From Benincasa hispida (Eukaryota > Streptophyta > Magnoliopsida > Cucurbitales > Cucurbitaceae): a stretch of DNA of 64,000 nt. Where the stretch lies: assembly GCF_009727055.1 (NCBI RefSeq), contig NC_052359.1, positions 62,877,792 through 62,941,791 on the forward strand, in the 5' to 3' direction. Under the pieces are notes generated by a model, which searched no databases, had not been told where the DNA came from, and was given only the letters and a program-made list of their open reading frames with translations. Position 1 is the stretch's first letter; each line of letters begins with the position of its first letter. The translations under genes were made by a program, and so were the position numbers. Of this stretch, positions 47,110-59,693 are shown in pieces.

Positions 47110-47350
47110 GAATATGGTGGTGGTTGTCTCTTTTGTGAAAGGTAATTGTACTTGTAACTTGGTTGCTCACTCTCTTGCGCGGGCTGTTTTTACTTCTTTT
47201 TAATATTCAACGTGTTTCCTTCGATGTTGAAGACTTCGAGGTTTTGAGTGTCTTGTTTTCCGAATTGGGTGGCGTCTGCTCTTAACGACGGCTTGGTTTG
47301 TAGTTAGTCGTGGTTTAAATGAAATTCATCTTTTTTTTTTTTTTTTTCCT
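47110..47350 (+). pseudogene. Possible LINE RNase H-like 3' remnant
   Basis: One frame reads SFVKGNCTCNLVAHSLARAV around 47125-47195. This fits the NxVAHxLAR motif near the end of the RNase H-like domain (RVT_3 type) in plant LINE-related proteins. It is short, with stops just after. A poly-T tract follows at about 47332-47360. I infer a truncated non-LTR element or LINE-derived domain, with low certainty. Confidence 0.35.
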
Positions 47351-47735
47351 TTTTTTTTTAAGGTTCGAGAAGGCAAATTTACAATTTTTTCGACTAAATT
47401 TCTTGCTTGAATATTCAAACATATAGCAGTAATTATACTATCATTTGATAAAAATAGCAAACGACGGGATTCTTTTGAATTATGACAAAATGTCTCTATT
47501 ACACGTGACGTGTTTTTTAGTTAATCCTAAAATATCCTCATTAATATCTTATATTATATCGTAATTAAATTTTGATCTTCCTATTTTATAGTCTATTTTA
47601 TGACATTCACAAATTATTAATCAATTATTTATTTAATCATTTTACTATTTTTCAAAACCTAAAATCAATTTCTCATTGAAACTTTAAAAGTTTGTCATTT
47701 CTCTGATTAACTCCGAAATTTCTTCGATTAAACCA

Positions 47736-47774
47736 AGCCCACACATCAGGCCCAATCGTAAAATTTTCAGCCCA
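47736..47774 (+). promoter_or_regulatory. Three GCCCA (site II-type) promoter elements
   Basis: AGCCCA at 47736-47741, GGCCCA at 47749-47754 and AGCCCA at 47769-47774 lie 120-160 bp upstream of the SOUL-gene start. Clusters of TGGGCY/RGCCCA elements bind TCP-type factors and are common in promoters of housekeeping and organelle-protein genes. Regulation is inferred from the motifs only. Confidence 0.5.
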
Positions 47775-47895
47775 TATTCAATAGTGGCTCGTGGCAAAGC
47801 CATGAAAATGGATTCCCGGGAAAATCTGCTCACCGTCACCGAGACCTCACAAAATTTCACTCTCTGCAACAGAAATTTGAAATCCCTGAAGAAAA

Positions 47896-49771
47896 ATGCT
47901 CCACTGCAATCCTTCCGTCCTCTCCAGAACCTCGTTTGGATCTCTATGTCCTCATCCTTCGATAATTCGTCGCAGATCGTCTTCAAGCTCCATCGTCGCT
48001 GATTCTACGGCCAGGGATAGCTCTGCTGTAGCTACTTCACAGTCGCGAAGGAGCATTTCCGCTCAGGAAGCTCGACTTTCTCTTGCTTTTGCACTTGCTT
48101 CTCAAGCATCTGCTCTCTCTCAGCGCGGTAATGTCTCAGTATTTGATTTTTGATTATCGATAGTACTCGAAGTTTTAGTTCTTGTTTAATTCGCTCTTTT
48201 CCGGCTGGCCTGCAGTTTTATTGGAATTAGCTTCTGAAACTTCGAAATACTTGTTGCCTAAAAGGTTCGAGAGTCGGAATTTAGAGGAGGCTTTAATGGC
48301 AGGTATTTCTATCTAGAGAATTGTGTTTGTTGGTTGTGAATTTCACACTTGCGAGATTCGTCCTGCGATTGAGCTCTAATGCAGTTCAGCTTGTATTTCT
48401 ATCTCTTATTGTTATGAGCCTAATAATTCGTTTTGAGTTAATCTAGTTCCTGATCTCGAGACCCCGAAGTTCAAGGTCTTAAGTCGAAGAGACGAATATG
48501 AAATAAGGGAGGTTGAGGTATAGTTTCCTACCTCCTCAATTTTGTATTGTACAGCCTCGTTGTTTCTAAACTAAGCATAATATTGACTTAGTCTAAGAAT
48601 TAGCTCACGATATGTGGCAATGATCGGTTGGACAGTCGTACTTTATAGCGGAAACAACCATGCCGGGAAAGAGTGGATTTGATTTCAGTGGTGCATCTCG
48701 ATCCTTCAATATCTTGGCCGAGTACCTTTTTGGTAAGGTAGATTTGAAGATCCGAGATGAAATTTGTTAATCTTGATCTCTGTTTTCCATCCTAATCCAA
48801 ATCCGGTCCTAATACTAGAACAAGGCAAGAGAGAAAATGGAAATGACAACACCAGTTTTGACGAGTCAATACAAGTCTGATGGGGAAAAGATGGATATGA
48901 CAACCCCTGTAATAACCAAAAATGTAAGTTCTTCACATGTTGACACCAGTTAGACCTGCTCCTTACATTCTTCTTCTCAAATATGATATTTATGGGTTTT
49001 CCATTCGATGTTGTAAATTTTTTCTTCTATTGTTGTCTTTTCAGGTCGATGGTAAAGATCAGTGGAAGATGTCATTTGTGATGCCCTCCAAATATGGTCC
49101 AAACTTGCCAGTGCCCCAAGACACATCGGTTAGGATTCAAGAAGTCTCAAGGAAAATTGTTGCGGTTATAGCCTTTTCAGGTCTTCTCCATTTAACCTAG
49201 AAACTCTTTTTTCTCTATGTAGAATCTGGACTTCAGGGTTGAAATTTTGTTCCATAGTCTCGGAGCACATTGCCGAGTTCCGGTGCTGGAAAAGTTTAAA
49301 TTATTTTGAACAATGACTGACACTAAAAATTTGCTGCCAAGTCCACATCATCATACTTCAGTCGTTACTTTATAAGATGTGAAACAATGTTGTTGATAGT
49401 GAGATAACATTCTCAAGAGCCTTGATTCCAAATGTTTTTATGCAATTCAACTGATGTTTCTTCTTCGTTCAATCAGGTTTTGTCACCGATGAAGAAGTCA
49501 AACGGAGAGAATCTAGATTAAGGGATGCTTTGAAGAATGACAAGGAGTTTCAAGTTAAAGCTGGCAGTTTTGTGGAGGTAGCACAGGTATTGTGATCATC
49601 TAAGTCGAGTAGTATAAAACTTCTCTGTTTTTTTCATAGTACACATGCAATCCTGCTTTATTATAGTTGCTGACTTTCTGTCTATGCGGTTTGCAGTATA
49701 ATCCACCCTTTACTCTTCCATTTCAACGTCGTAATGAGATTGCACTGGAAGTAGAGAAGAAAGAAGTATAG
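47896..49771 (+). CDS. SOUL haem-binding family protein, plastid type
   Basis: The coding exons are 47896-48127, 48216-48302, 48447-48517, 48636-48737, 48819-48923, 49045-49180, 49477-49586 and 49697-49771 (TAG). All introns are GT-AG and all phases agree, giving 305 residues. Residues 1 to about 77 are rich in Ser and Arg with few acids, like a chloroplast transit peptide. The SOUL domain runs from about residue 107 ([20 protein letters not shown]) through [20 protein letters not shown], the doubled MEMTTPV (171-177) and MDMTTPV (189-195), [29 protein letters not shown], and the C-terminal [20 protein letters not shown]. The family binds haem or other tetrapyrroles. The closest relative I recall is the Arabidopsis plastid SOUL protein At3g10130. 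The start was chosen because it is the first ATG in frame with exon 1 and precedes the transit-like segment. Confidence 0.93.
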
Positions 49772-51245
49772 CAGTATCATTATAGATCTTGAAATTCGTC
49801 TCTGGTGTATAGCCACATTTTACTCATATTATATGAACTGTATATGAGTGTGTATATGTCACTTTCACTTTTAAATACAGCTCCATCAAGTAATGGATGG
49901 TGCACCAATGGAACTCAATAGTCAATACTGAAGATTTGAACATGCTAATGTCCTCACACATTTCACCCCGGTCTACACCTCCTGGATATAATAGTTGGGA
50001 ATTTCCATGTTCCTTGGGTTTGGATAAATGCTGGTAAACTGAACTTCAAGTTACTTTATTTATTTATTTTTGCAGGATCATGGCCATTATAATAAACTAA
50101 AAAATAATCTAAAGTTGAAATGCCTCATAGGAACCAAACAACTAACTTTAGAGGATTGCTTAGTTTTCTTTACTATTGTTCCTAAGTAGGGAAGAGCTGC
50201 ATTCATTTTGTTTATTATCATGGCTGGCAGTGTGAATTGATAGGGGAATTATATTTCCTTCTCAATTGAACTGCCCCAAACACTTTCATCATAGAGATCT
50301 TATTAAAATTGACAAAAATACAATTTGGAGGTAAATGGTTCAAGTTCCTATAAACTCTGAGCCATGGTGCTACTGCTATTCTGAGTAAAAAAGTAATTGC
50401 ACATTCATAATTGTAGTATGAATTGGCTTGGAAAATTAACTGCTTCAATTTTGCTGGATGAGCCAGAATCATATAAGCTTCAATTTTAAGAATGGATTAG
50501 TTTTATATAATTTTGACCTTGTTCATTAGATTTTGCACGTTTCTGCCTGCAAAGGCTCTTAAACACAGCAGGATAACTAGGTCAGATTGAAATACAATAA
50601 GAACTCTAACTCCATACTCGGATTTTGTTATCATAAACCTCCTCTGTCTGGCCTCTATCTTCTCCAGCGTAGCATGCTTATTCTGTTAGTTAATTCTTTT
50701 CCTTGCTTTTGAAGAATTATAAATTCAGGTTTCTGGCTAGATTACTTCAGAATGCAGTGAAGTAGAGTTTTCATTCCTTTTTAGTTAGTATTAATGAGAA
50801 TTTTAGCTCCATCCATGTCTTCTTCACTCGGCTTAAACCTATCAGATATCGTTTTGTTGATTTATGGAAGATAGTTCTATCCGCAACATCTTTTGCAGTT
50901 GATTATTATTACTATTATTATTTATTACCAGTTCAATCCTCATAGCACTATTTCACACCTCGGAAATAAAAAATCTAAGTTGTTTCTGGTAGCATTAGGC
51001 CTCTAAGGAGGAAAAAAACGGTATACGTGACTCAATTGCAGGTCCACATCTGGCTGGAGATGTTGCATGACTTGAAGCTTATAAGACATTGTATAACCAA
51101 GAAGATCTGACACAACCTGACGAGAACTCGTATGGATGTTCTCTTATTTATTTATGTAATGACTATGTTGATATTTTCCCGTGTAATCAAACAGTTGCTC
51201 ATTGTTCTGTGCGTGAATGCTTAGCTTGAAATTTTACTGCAAAAA

Positions 51246-51325
51246 GTTTGAATTCGTAGTGAAGGGTAAGAAGATTAGGATCTGAGTTTGAATTCGTAGT
51301 GAAGGGTAAGAAGATTAGGATCTGA
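51246..51325. repeat. Perfect 2 x 40-bp tandem duplication
   Basis: 51246-51285 and 51286-51325 are identical (GTTTGAATTCGTAGTGAAGG ... GGATCTGA). Confidence 0.95.
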
Positions 51326-51920
51326 AGATGGATAAAATTTTTAGATGTCCTGGTATATGGTTGTTCATTATTTGGAGGGTCTCTGTTTTTATGTGAAACA
51401 TCGTCTTAGAGCTCATGATGAAGACCCCATGGTGAACTGTTGTTAGGACTGATTGAATAGTTGAAACTATTGATGGAGCAGGACAGATTTCTGAAAGCTA
51501 TGGAGTTTAATTTGATAATTTTTTCAAAGCAAATGTAATGCTTCCACTCTCACCTTTCAGAGCATTGAAAGACAGCAGTTCAAAGCTGTTCACATTAATA
51601 CGCTTGATTATTAAGAGAATACATGTAAAAATGTGAACAGAAAGATGCTAAACTCATTTCAATTTCATATGAAATATCATTGTTTTCCTTGTAGGATTGA
51701 GGATGAAAAAGGCAATCCAACATTTTATCGTCCGTACGTATTCTCTAACTTTTCATCTTTACTCGCAAAAGTGTGTTCATCAAGTAAAAACATATACCCA
51801 ATATTTCTTATTCATGAATTTTCTTGTCATTTTCATAACTCAGTCAGTACTAGTAGCCTGTAGGATTGAGGATGTAAAAGAATTTCAGTGATTTAAACGC
51901 TTAGAAAAATTTGTAAACCT

Positions 51921-51945
51921 TCTTTCTTTCTTTCTTTCTTTCTTT
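51921..51945. repeat. (TTTC)n microsatellite
   Basis: Six consecutive TTTC-type units in AT-rich intergenic DNA. Confidence 0.9.
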
Positions 51946-52801
51946 ACTCTTTTGATTTACTTGTATAGCTTTATACTTCAATAATTTTTGTTTTTACCGT
52001 TAAATTTTGAATGTTGTCCTAAGAAAATACACTTTAAGTTTGTCACAAAAAAATCTTTTTGCTAAATTTTGATGATGAAAATTGACATGAAAATTGATAT
52101 GTGAAAATTAGAATACATGTTATAGTATTTGCAATCACATAGAAGATTAAGATTGTGGTTACTATTTATTTTATCTCAAAAGATATGGTTAAAATTATTT
52201 ACATAATCAACTTTTATGCATCAATTGTCACACTAATTTATGTAAATGATATCATGTATATCTTTTAATTTTCACAAACATTAATTTTCATCTTATATAT
52301 ATATAAAAAAAAATCTCCAATATTACGTAAATGATATAAGATATCTTTTATTTTTTATAAACATTAATTTTCATCTTATATAACAAAGAAAAAGAACTCT
52401 CTAATATTATTTAAAAAAAAAACTCAAAGTTCAAATATAGTTCTTTTTACAAAAGTTTAAAGACCTAATTCTAATTGTATGTTTTTGACACATCATGATA
52501 TTTTGTATAAATTAATGATATAAAAATTTAGGAATAAGATAGATAAGACGGTAGAGGCTCGGTGTTACCGCGAGTATATTTAGCGACTTACGACGTGTAG
52601 TTCCAAACTTCTAAATGCAGAGGCGACGTCAAGAAATGGACGATTCACGATGTATAGTTACGTGTGGAGCAAGAACAGATAAACCGTCCACGACGCCAAA
52701 TGGATAAATCGTAAGAGCATGCTAAACTGTATTACCTGTCAAATTTCAGACCACCTATTATTAATTTATTATACTTTTTTTCTCATTTTACGCCTGCAAA
52801 T

Positions 52802-52807
52802 CACGTG
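52802..52807 (+). promoter_or_regulatory. G-box (CACGTG) upstream of the thioredoxin-like gene
   Basis: CACGTG lies 56 bp before the start codon, in the proximal promoter or 5' UTR. G-boxes bind bZIP/bHLH factors and are common in light-regulated plastid-protein genes. The role here is inferred. Confidence 0.4.
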
Positions 52808-52862
52808 CCCAACCTTTTCAGCTGCCAGGGACTGGCCACTGATCGGAATCCGAAGAAGAAAA

Positions 52863-55800
52863 ATGGCGGGAGCTCTGAATTTGTCATCAACTCCCTTCTT
52901 AAGACAACTTCCGAACACTAAAACCCCCAAAGCCTCCATTTCTATTCGAGCGACCTCAAGGCCATCTGAGAGTTCTTCAACTTCAACTTCCGTGGGGACT
53001 AAAGAAAATGAAAACCTAGGGCTTTCTTCATCATCTTCTTCTTCTTCTTCATTTTCTCCTCCGCCCAATTTCAAGCCACCGGAGCCCAAGCGTTTCGGCG
53101 TCAGACCTGACAAGATTCTTGATGTCCTGGGCGCTTCTCTTTCCTTAATCTTTAGGCTTGGAACTGGTATATTCGTCAATGGGTATGAACTTTCTCACTC
53201 TATTCTATTTTACTTTTGTTTAATTTTTTTATATATATTATTATTTTGTCTATTCTTTTTTATTTCTTATTTTCGCTTACAACTACTTTGGGTACGCCGT
53301 TTTAAGTTCGCTATAGGGCCTTTCATATTGCAGATATAAAAGTCGCTCAAAATGAGCTTTCAGTTATAGAATTTATGTCTCAGAAATAATAAACCATCTG
53401 TAGCATAGGAAATTCTGAACCATGATGCAGATGAGAACTATTTCTTCGGGTTTGTTTCGAAATTATTATGTATGAATTAAAGGAAGTTACAGGAAACATA
53501 GCTGAAGTGCTTGTAGAATAAAGCTTTTTTGTTGAAGCAAATGTCCAGAGCAAGTTACAGAATAGATTTCACTAAATGAAGTTCAGATTTTAATTTTACT
53601 TAATTCCTGTTGAGCGTGACCGTGGATGCTTGGAAGTTTGAATGTTGTAAGTGAGCTTGCTTCTATGTTGTATCTTGCTAGGTACTCGGCCACATTGGTT
53701 CCCAAAAATGAGTTCCCCCCAGACAAATATGCTCTTGAAATTGCTGGTAACTACTATTATAAGTTTTTGTTGGTTTTAGCTGTAAGATGTTTATCTTCGA
53801 ATTATTTCACTTAAAAATGTGGAGTCCACTTCAAGGATTGTCTTGTGAAAATAGTTGAGGTACACACAAGTCGGCCTAGACACTCATGGATATAGGAAAA
53901 TTGTGGAATGCACTTGTCTATTTGCCCAATTTTCCTTTTATCTATTCGAACATGTTTGAAAGTTATTTTCTCATTGATATTACCAACAACCGAGTCCGTG
54001 ATCATGGAGTAGAACCTTTTGACCTGACATCCTAGAAAGGAAAATCTTAAAATTAATGTCTATGCCTGCAATTCGTGGCCGAGTGTTAAGCTAATGAGGC
54101 CAGTTTACTGACTTGGTCTTAAGATGAACTGTTTTGAGTTTCAATTATTAAATAAAGAAAAAAGAGGGAGAGAGAAAAAGAAGGTCAGCAGAATATTAAT
54201 GAGGTTTGGTTCTCATTAATTAGATGCATGTTGACAAGTTTCTTTTGTGGATTTTTATTATTTTTACGGGTGAATGATAGGTTTCAAGGTCAAAGAGACT
54301 TCAAAGTTAGGACCTCGCCCAGAGAAGCCTATTGAGATATATGAGTTTGAGAGGTACTTCCCTTTCTCTGTACTGTGAGGTTGGCACAATGTAGTCTTAG
54401 CACTTGTGTTCTAAAGCCTAGACTGACTTCCTCCTCTTTGTTGAAATTTTCATGTGTTATGAATTTACTATGATTGAGTATAGACTAACTTCAATCTTTC
54501 TTTTTATTACCATCTCAATTCATGGACCGTCATCAACGGATACAGTTGTCCATTTTGTCGGAAGGTAATTTTACCCCTAAAGAACTTCATCAAATGAAGG
54601 ATCTTGCATCTCCATTTTTTTCATTAGTCCCTTTGTATATTTATCACTTAAGCCCCTGATGGTTAAGGTCTTTTTGGAATATTATTTCACTTGCCATGAA
54701 TGATGATCCAGGCACATGAGTATGTTGTCTAGTTGGTGTCGATAGTTTCAATCTTGAGATGACCTCTTCAATGCCTTGCATACAAAAAAAGACCTTGTCT
54801 CAGATGTTGAACTGAATACAGGCTAATTTATTTAATAGAGATCAAACTTGAAAGTGTAAAGTATCAAAGATCAAAGAGGTAATATAATAGATTGATCACT
54901 CTTCAACTCTTTGAGTCTGATCACAAAGTTAGTTTCTTCAAATTTTCTACAATGTCAATTGTTAAAGATTCAATGACCATGTGCTTTCAACTGTTGCAAT
55001 ATCACAAGAGTCTTCCTTTGGTTTTATGCTTTGACAAAAATAAAAGGATCATGCCTATATGAGCATAACTCAACTGGCATAAAGTGTGTATTTTAGACAA
55101 GAAACAACTTCTCATCGATGTAATGAAAAGGAATAAAAGTTTAAAATATATAAGCTCCCAAAAGGAGAGGGGGAAAAAAAAGAGATACAAACAACAAATA
55201 CAACCACTCAACTAGCATAAAGTATGTACCATCGACAAAGAGGTTAGAGGTTCCAATTTACTACCCTGCCTATTTTTGAATTAAAAACAAAAAGATCCTC
55301 AAATGTTTCATAATACGTGAATTGAGCGATAATGTTATTTTTGTAGCCTTTATTTTCTGTGAATTGTGTCCTCCCTTTTGAGGTTACTGTATTTTGGATT
55401 TTTGTGCCTACAAATTTTTTTAAAACAATATTTTTAATATTCTTTGCTTGTCTGCTTCCAGGTCAGGGAAATTGTTGCTGTGTTAGATCTAGATATTCTA
55501 TTCTATCCTTGCCCTAGGAATGGTCCGAACTTCCGGCCCAAAGTTCTTCAGATGGGAGGAAAGCAGCAATTTCCATATATGGTTTGAAATTGTCCTTTTT
55601 CCATTTCATTCATTTAATGCCTTATGTCTTTCTATTTGGAGCAAATCTAATATTTAATTATATATTGCTTGAGGAAATGTCAAGAATGAAGGAGGCTGAA
55701 ATGTGACATACCTAGTATGAATTATGGGTTTTACAGTTTTTCTATTTATTTTCTGATGCATCTCAAAACACGAATTTTTAACTCATCACCAAAAGTTTTC

Positions 55801-58231
55801 ATTCCAAATAATTGATAACCCAAACTCAATTATTCCATCGCTTAAAGATTGACCATTTCCAGTTTCCTCCTTCCCTACAATGTACAGATTGTTATTAGTT
55901 CTCTTAATCTCTTCCTTTGTGTATGGCTTGTTTGCAACCTTTTAGATTAACCAGCAACTCCTGATGAAGTGTTAAGCTTCAAGTTTGGTATTTGGTTGCA
56001 GGTTGATCCAAACACAGGAGTTTCAATGTATGAATCAGATGACATAATCAAGTATCTGGTTCAAAACTATGGTGTGGACTCATCGCAATTCATATGTTCA
56101 GTTTGATCCATTATTTATCTCATTATTTCTTATTGTTTGCTTACTCAAGTTAAAGATTTCTTTGAAAATAGGTTTGTTTTTTTCTTCTTCTTTTTATTTT
56201 TTATTTTTTATTATTATTATTATTTTTTATTTTTGTTCATTGAACTTCGGTTGTTCCTTCCGTTTTGCAAAGAAAATGAGAAGGCTGAATCTCTTTCTGA
56301 TAATTTTAAAAGTTTTGCCAGCATGTCAATGTTGAATTAGGCAAGGATACTCTTTTTTCCTTCAATCTTCGAGCATTACAATTCTAAAACTGTTCATTTA
56401 ACCTTTATAGCAGTTTTACTGATCAAACATGCTATATCTGACCTTGGCTTATTCTAGTTTTTCATGATGTCTTATGTTTATGTAGGTGATGGAAATGTAC
56501 CTCTTTTTCTCTCTCTTGGACTTTTGACGGTTGGTAGTTTACGCCTTTTTTCCTTTTTTCCTTTTTGTTTTAAGTATTTGATGGAACTGTAGAAATAGTT
56601 GAGATTGGGTAAGGTTGTAAGTTTCTCCATTCATACGTAACAATATTTTTTTTTTTTTTTTTTGTTGCAGACGTTGACAGAGGGCTTTGCTATGATTGGT
56701 CGTTTGGGCAGGGTTAGATATTTTCAAATTCTTACTTGTTCATGAAACTTAGTAACTTTGTAGATAACCTCTCTTTGGAAAGGAATTAAGACAGGGAAGC
56801 AAACCGAGGAACTTATAGCTTGCCCATTTGTTGCTTGTGTTAATTGCAGGGTTCTATCTATAAGCCATCAAAGCTTCCTCCTGCTCCGCTAGAACTATGG
56901 GCATATGAGGTCATTTAATCGGACTTGTTTCATAACTATTAAGTTCATTTCCTTGATGTGTAGTGATGGATATTTGTAAGATCTCTTCCCTTGTACAGTA
57001 TTTTGAATCTCTATGCTTCTCTCCTCTCTCAGGGTTCTCCATTTTGCAAACTTGTTCGTGAAGTACTTGTAGAGTTGGAGTTACCACATTTAGTACATTG
57101 GTAAAATCTCTTGTACCGTTCACTTTTCAAGGCAGATTATGCATTAATTACTTGCACTCACCTATCAATATCATCTAGATCTTTGCATATAAATCTTTGT
57201 CAATATGGCACTGGGGCCAAGCCTTTTAGGGGGGAAAAGAAGTAGAAGGAAAAAGATTACTAAGCTTGAATATAGAGTATTAACAAGAAAATATTGGGAC
57301 TGCATTACACATTACAATATTAGTAGTGGCATAATGATAATTATTGTGGGGTTGGTTGAAAAAATAGAGGCAGTTAGAAGTTTGGAAGACAAGAATATGA
57401 TTGGAAATTAGATTTAGGTGGGAGAGAGTTTGCCCTCTTGAAAGGCTATAATTAGTATAATCTTTCATTTATATCTCCTTTGTGTCTAAGATTGTAATTT
57501 GGGTAGCCTAAGTTTGTTAGGCCGAGAGAATCTAATGTCGTTTCATAGACTCCTAGCCTAAGCAAGAAATTGTGAAGTATTACAATTTCTTGCTACTTCT
57601 TTCCAAAATTGACTTGTCCATTGGATTACAGTTACAATGCAAGTAAACCCAATTTTCTAAAATCCTTTCCTTTGTCATAATTTATTTCTCACATTGATTT
57701 TTTGGGATTTATGCAAATTAGCTTACTTTGCATTTACACACAAAAAAAGGGCCAAGACATTTACCACTCTAGATTCTACCATCTCCCAGTCTTATTTTGT
57801 TAAATAATTATTTTCATCATTTTAGTAATGCAGCAAATATTTAAAAAAAAGGAAAAAAAAAAACTCAAAGCTACGTTCAGTTCAGTTTGATGCTAAAACG
57901 ATGAATGGCTTAGTAAAGTTAAGTACAACAATATTTTTTGATGTTTAGTTCTCTTTGTTCAATTCAGCTGCGCTCGTGGGAGCCCGAAACGACAAGAACT
58001 GTATGAGAAAGAGGGACACTTTCAGGTACATCTAACAAGTTGCACCTACAGGGACTGTCCTTTCTTTTCTTCTTCTTGAGCATTTTCTGATTATTATCCA
58101 ACAAGCAAAGTTAATGATATTTTGAATCAAATGGCTGATAGGTTCCATACTTAGATGACCCCAACACAGGGGTGCGTATGTTTGAAAGTGCTGAAATTGT
58201 GGAGTATCTTCAAGCAACTTATGCTCTTTAG
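52863..58231 (+). CDS. Plastid thioredoxin-fold protein with two glutaredoxin/GST-N-like modules
   Basis: The coding exons are 52863-53182, 53682-53746, 54281-54353, 54546-54564, 55462-55581, 56002-56071, 56486-56529, 56671-56712, 56850-56909, 57033-57100, 57968-58025 and 58142-58231 (TAG). All introns are GT-AG, phases agree, and the product is 342 residues. Residues 1-70 are Ser-rich and transit-peptide-like. The first module spans about 147-222, with CPFC at 154-157, FPYMVDPNTGVSMYES and a YL end. The second spans about 267-342, with SPFC at 273-276, VPYLDDPNTGVRMFESAEIV and EYL. Each has the cis-Pro (P197, P315) expected of a thioredoxin fold. It matches the plant 'thioredoxin family' proteins I recall as At5g03880/At4g10000. 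The likely role is redox or glutathione-linked chemistry in the chloroplast, with the substrate unknown. The start AAATGGCGG is the first ATG before the transit-like region; the longer frame from 52719 has no transit character. Confidence 0.93.
54546..54564 (+). other. 19-nt micro-exon carrying the CPFC active site
   Basis: Exon 4 is bounded by CAG|T upstream and AAG|GTAATT downstream. It supplies the last base of Ser153, then Cys-Pro-Phe-Cys-Arg-Lys. Phase 2 in and phase 0 out match its neighbours exactly. Confidence 0.9.
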
Positions 58232-58309
58232 CGACCCATGCTTCCAAGTCATTTCCAAGGTTTATCTCTGATTCTCCTGTTCCTTTTCGCACCATGTACA
58301 CATAATTTA

Positions 58310-58520
58310 GTTTAATAGGTCAATGAAATTAAATGATGTCTAAAAAGTTTCCAAACTTATAATTTTCTGTTTAATAGGACTCCAACTTTTAAATTTTCTA
58401 ATTTTTTTTTTTTTGTAAATTTTAAAATTGACTAATATGTCAATAACCTATTAGATACAAAATTAAAGTATAGAGACGTATTGAACATTTTTCTAATGTT
58501 TAAAGATCTATCAGATACAA
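58310..58520. repeat. Foldback-like repeat, 'TAATAGGTC' family, copy 1
   Basis: The words TTTAATAGGTCAATGAAATT, AATAGGACTCCAACTTTTAAATT and, inverted, CTATTAGATACAAAATTAAAG appear in order. They resemble the larger copy at 59694-60040, a dispersed non-coding repeat. Confidence 0.45.
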
Positions 58521-59693
58521 CATTGGTATAAACACATATTTTATGCCAGTTGAACTATATTCACTTTGATATAAACACGATGTGAGTTTATTTACCTCAA
58601 ATTGCTCCTTCGTTAAACTATACCAACACTTTATTATGGAGGTCATCAGCATTTTCTTTAGTATGAGCATGCTATTAATGGAATTATTTGGGTAGGTTAC
58701 AAAGGCATGTTTTAAAATTAGTTTGTTTTTTGAAAAATAAAAACCATTATTTTATCCATAAATCGTATTGGCAGGAAACAACTTTTAGATAGTTTTCAGA
58801 ATTAACTAAGAGACCTGCATTATTCGTTGTCTCACTTTTTTCCGTTTTGTTTTGTATTTTTTTTTGTTTTGTTTTTATTTTTTCTCCCCCTATTCGTATA
58901 TAATAGAAAGTAGTGTTAGAAATATAGTATACTATACCTACACCTTTTTTTTTCTTCTCTTCTAATAACAAAATGGGAGATCATTTTTAAAAGCCATCTC
59001 CAACAGAATCTATGCACTAGAAGTTTCAACGCAAGGCATATTAACATGATCCATTCAATGTGGAGGTTGAAGTCTATCCCACAAAATATATTGACCTGTT
59101 TTCGTGGGGAATCTTTATACCTATTTGAACCCTTGAAAGAAAGAAGCTGTTGATAGGTGTCTCATTTTCTCACCAATTTTTGTGGCAGTACAGGTAGGGC
59201 CTATATAGCTCTAATGGAATCCCTCTACCCCACATCACATAAAGGAACTTTCTGCCTCTTCACTGAGACCTTGAGATATCAGCCACATGATTCCCGAACC
59301 TTCGAGTCGATGCGTAAGTGAATGTTCTTCTATATGATTTTACTCGAGACTGCCAAATACGATCTATTCTCGATGTCTGGTCTATAACAAAGATCAACTA
59401 TTACTTTTCGTATACACCACAGGTAGTCTTTGACCTTCTATCTTGACCTAATTCTTTTTCTCCAAATATAACTCAATCTTGGGAAAGAAAAACCGACTTT
59501 AAGATTGACAAGACATTTTATAATTTATATGCATGCTGATAGCAGAAAAGCCATCTATAATTTTGTCAACAAAGGGTTGATTAAATTAAGGAAGCATTCA
59601 ACTCTCTCAGTAATGAACCGTTTTAGGGTCAGTTTGGTACATTTTGTTATTAGGTAATCAATTTGTTTTCTAATTTTTTTTTTTAGTTAAATT

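Larger units (their letters stand above)
49772..52750. other. Intergenic region between the SOUL gene and the thioredoxin-like gene
   Basis: No coding gene is supported. The first few hundred bases probably include the SOUL 3' UTR. It holds a 40-bp tandem duplication (51246-51325), two copies of GTAGGATTGAGGATG (about 51692 and 51860), a TTTC microsatellite (about 51921-51945), and a diverged direct repeat of ACATTAATTTTCATCTTATA at about 52280 and 52364. The ORFs at 50218, 51633 and 51697 have no recognisable domain. Confidence 0.6.

Noticed and set aside
52769..53179. 136-codon minus-strand ORF
   Set aside because: It is antisense of exon 1 of the thioredoxin-like gene, whose exon structure is fully consistent.
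56069..56340. ORFs of 67-88 codons, Phe/Leu-rich
   Set aside because: They overlap the exon 6/intron 6 boundary of the thioredoxin-like gene and consist mostly of a T-rich intron.
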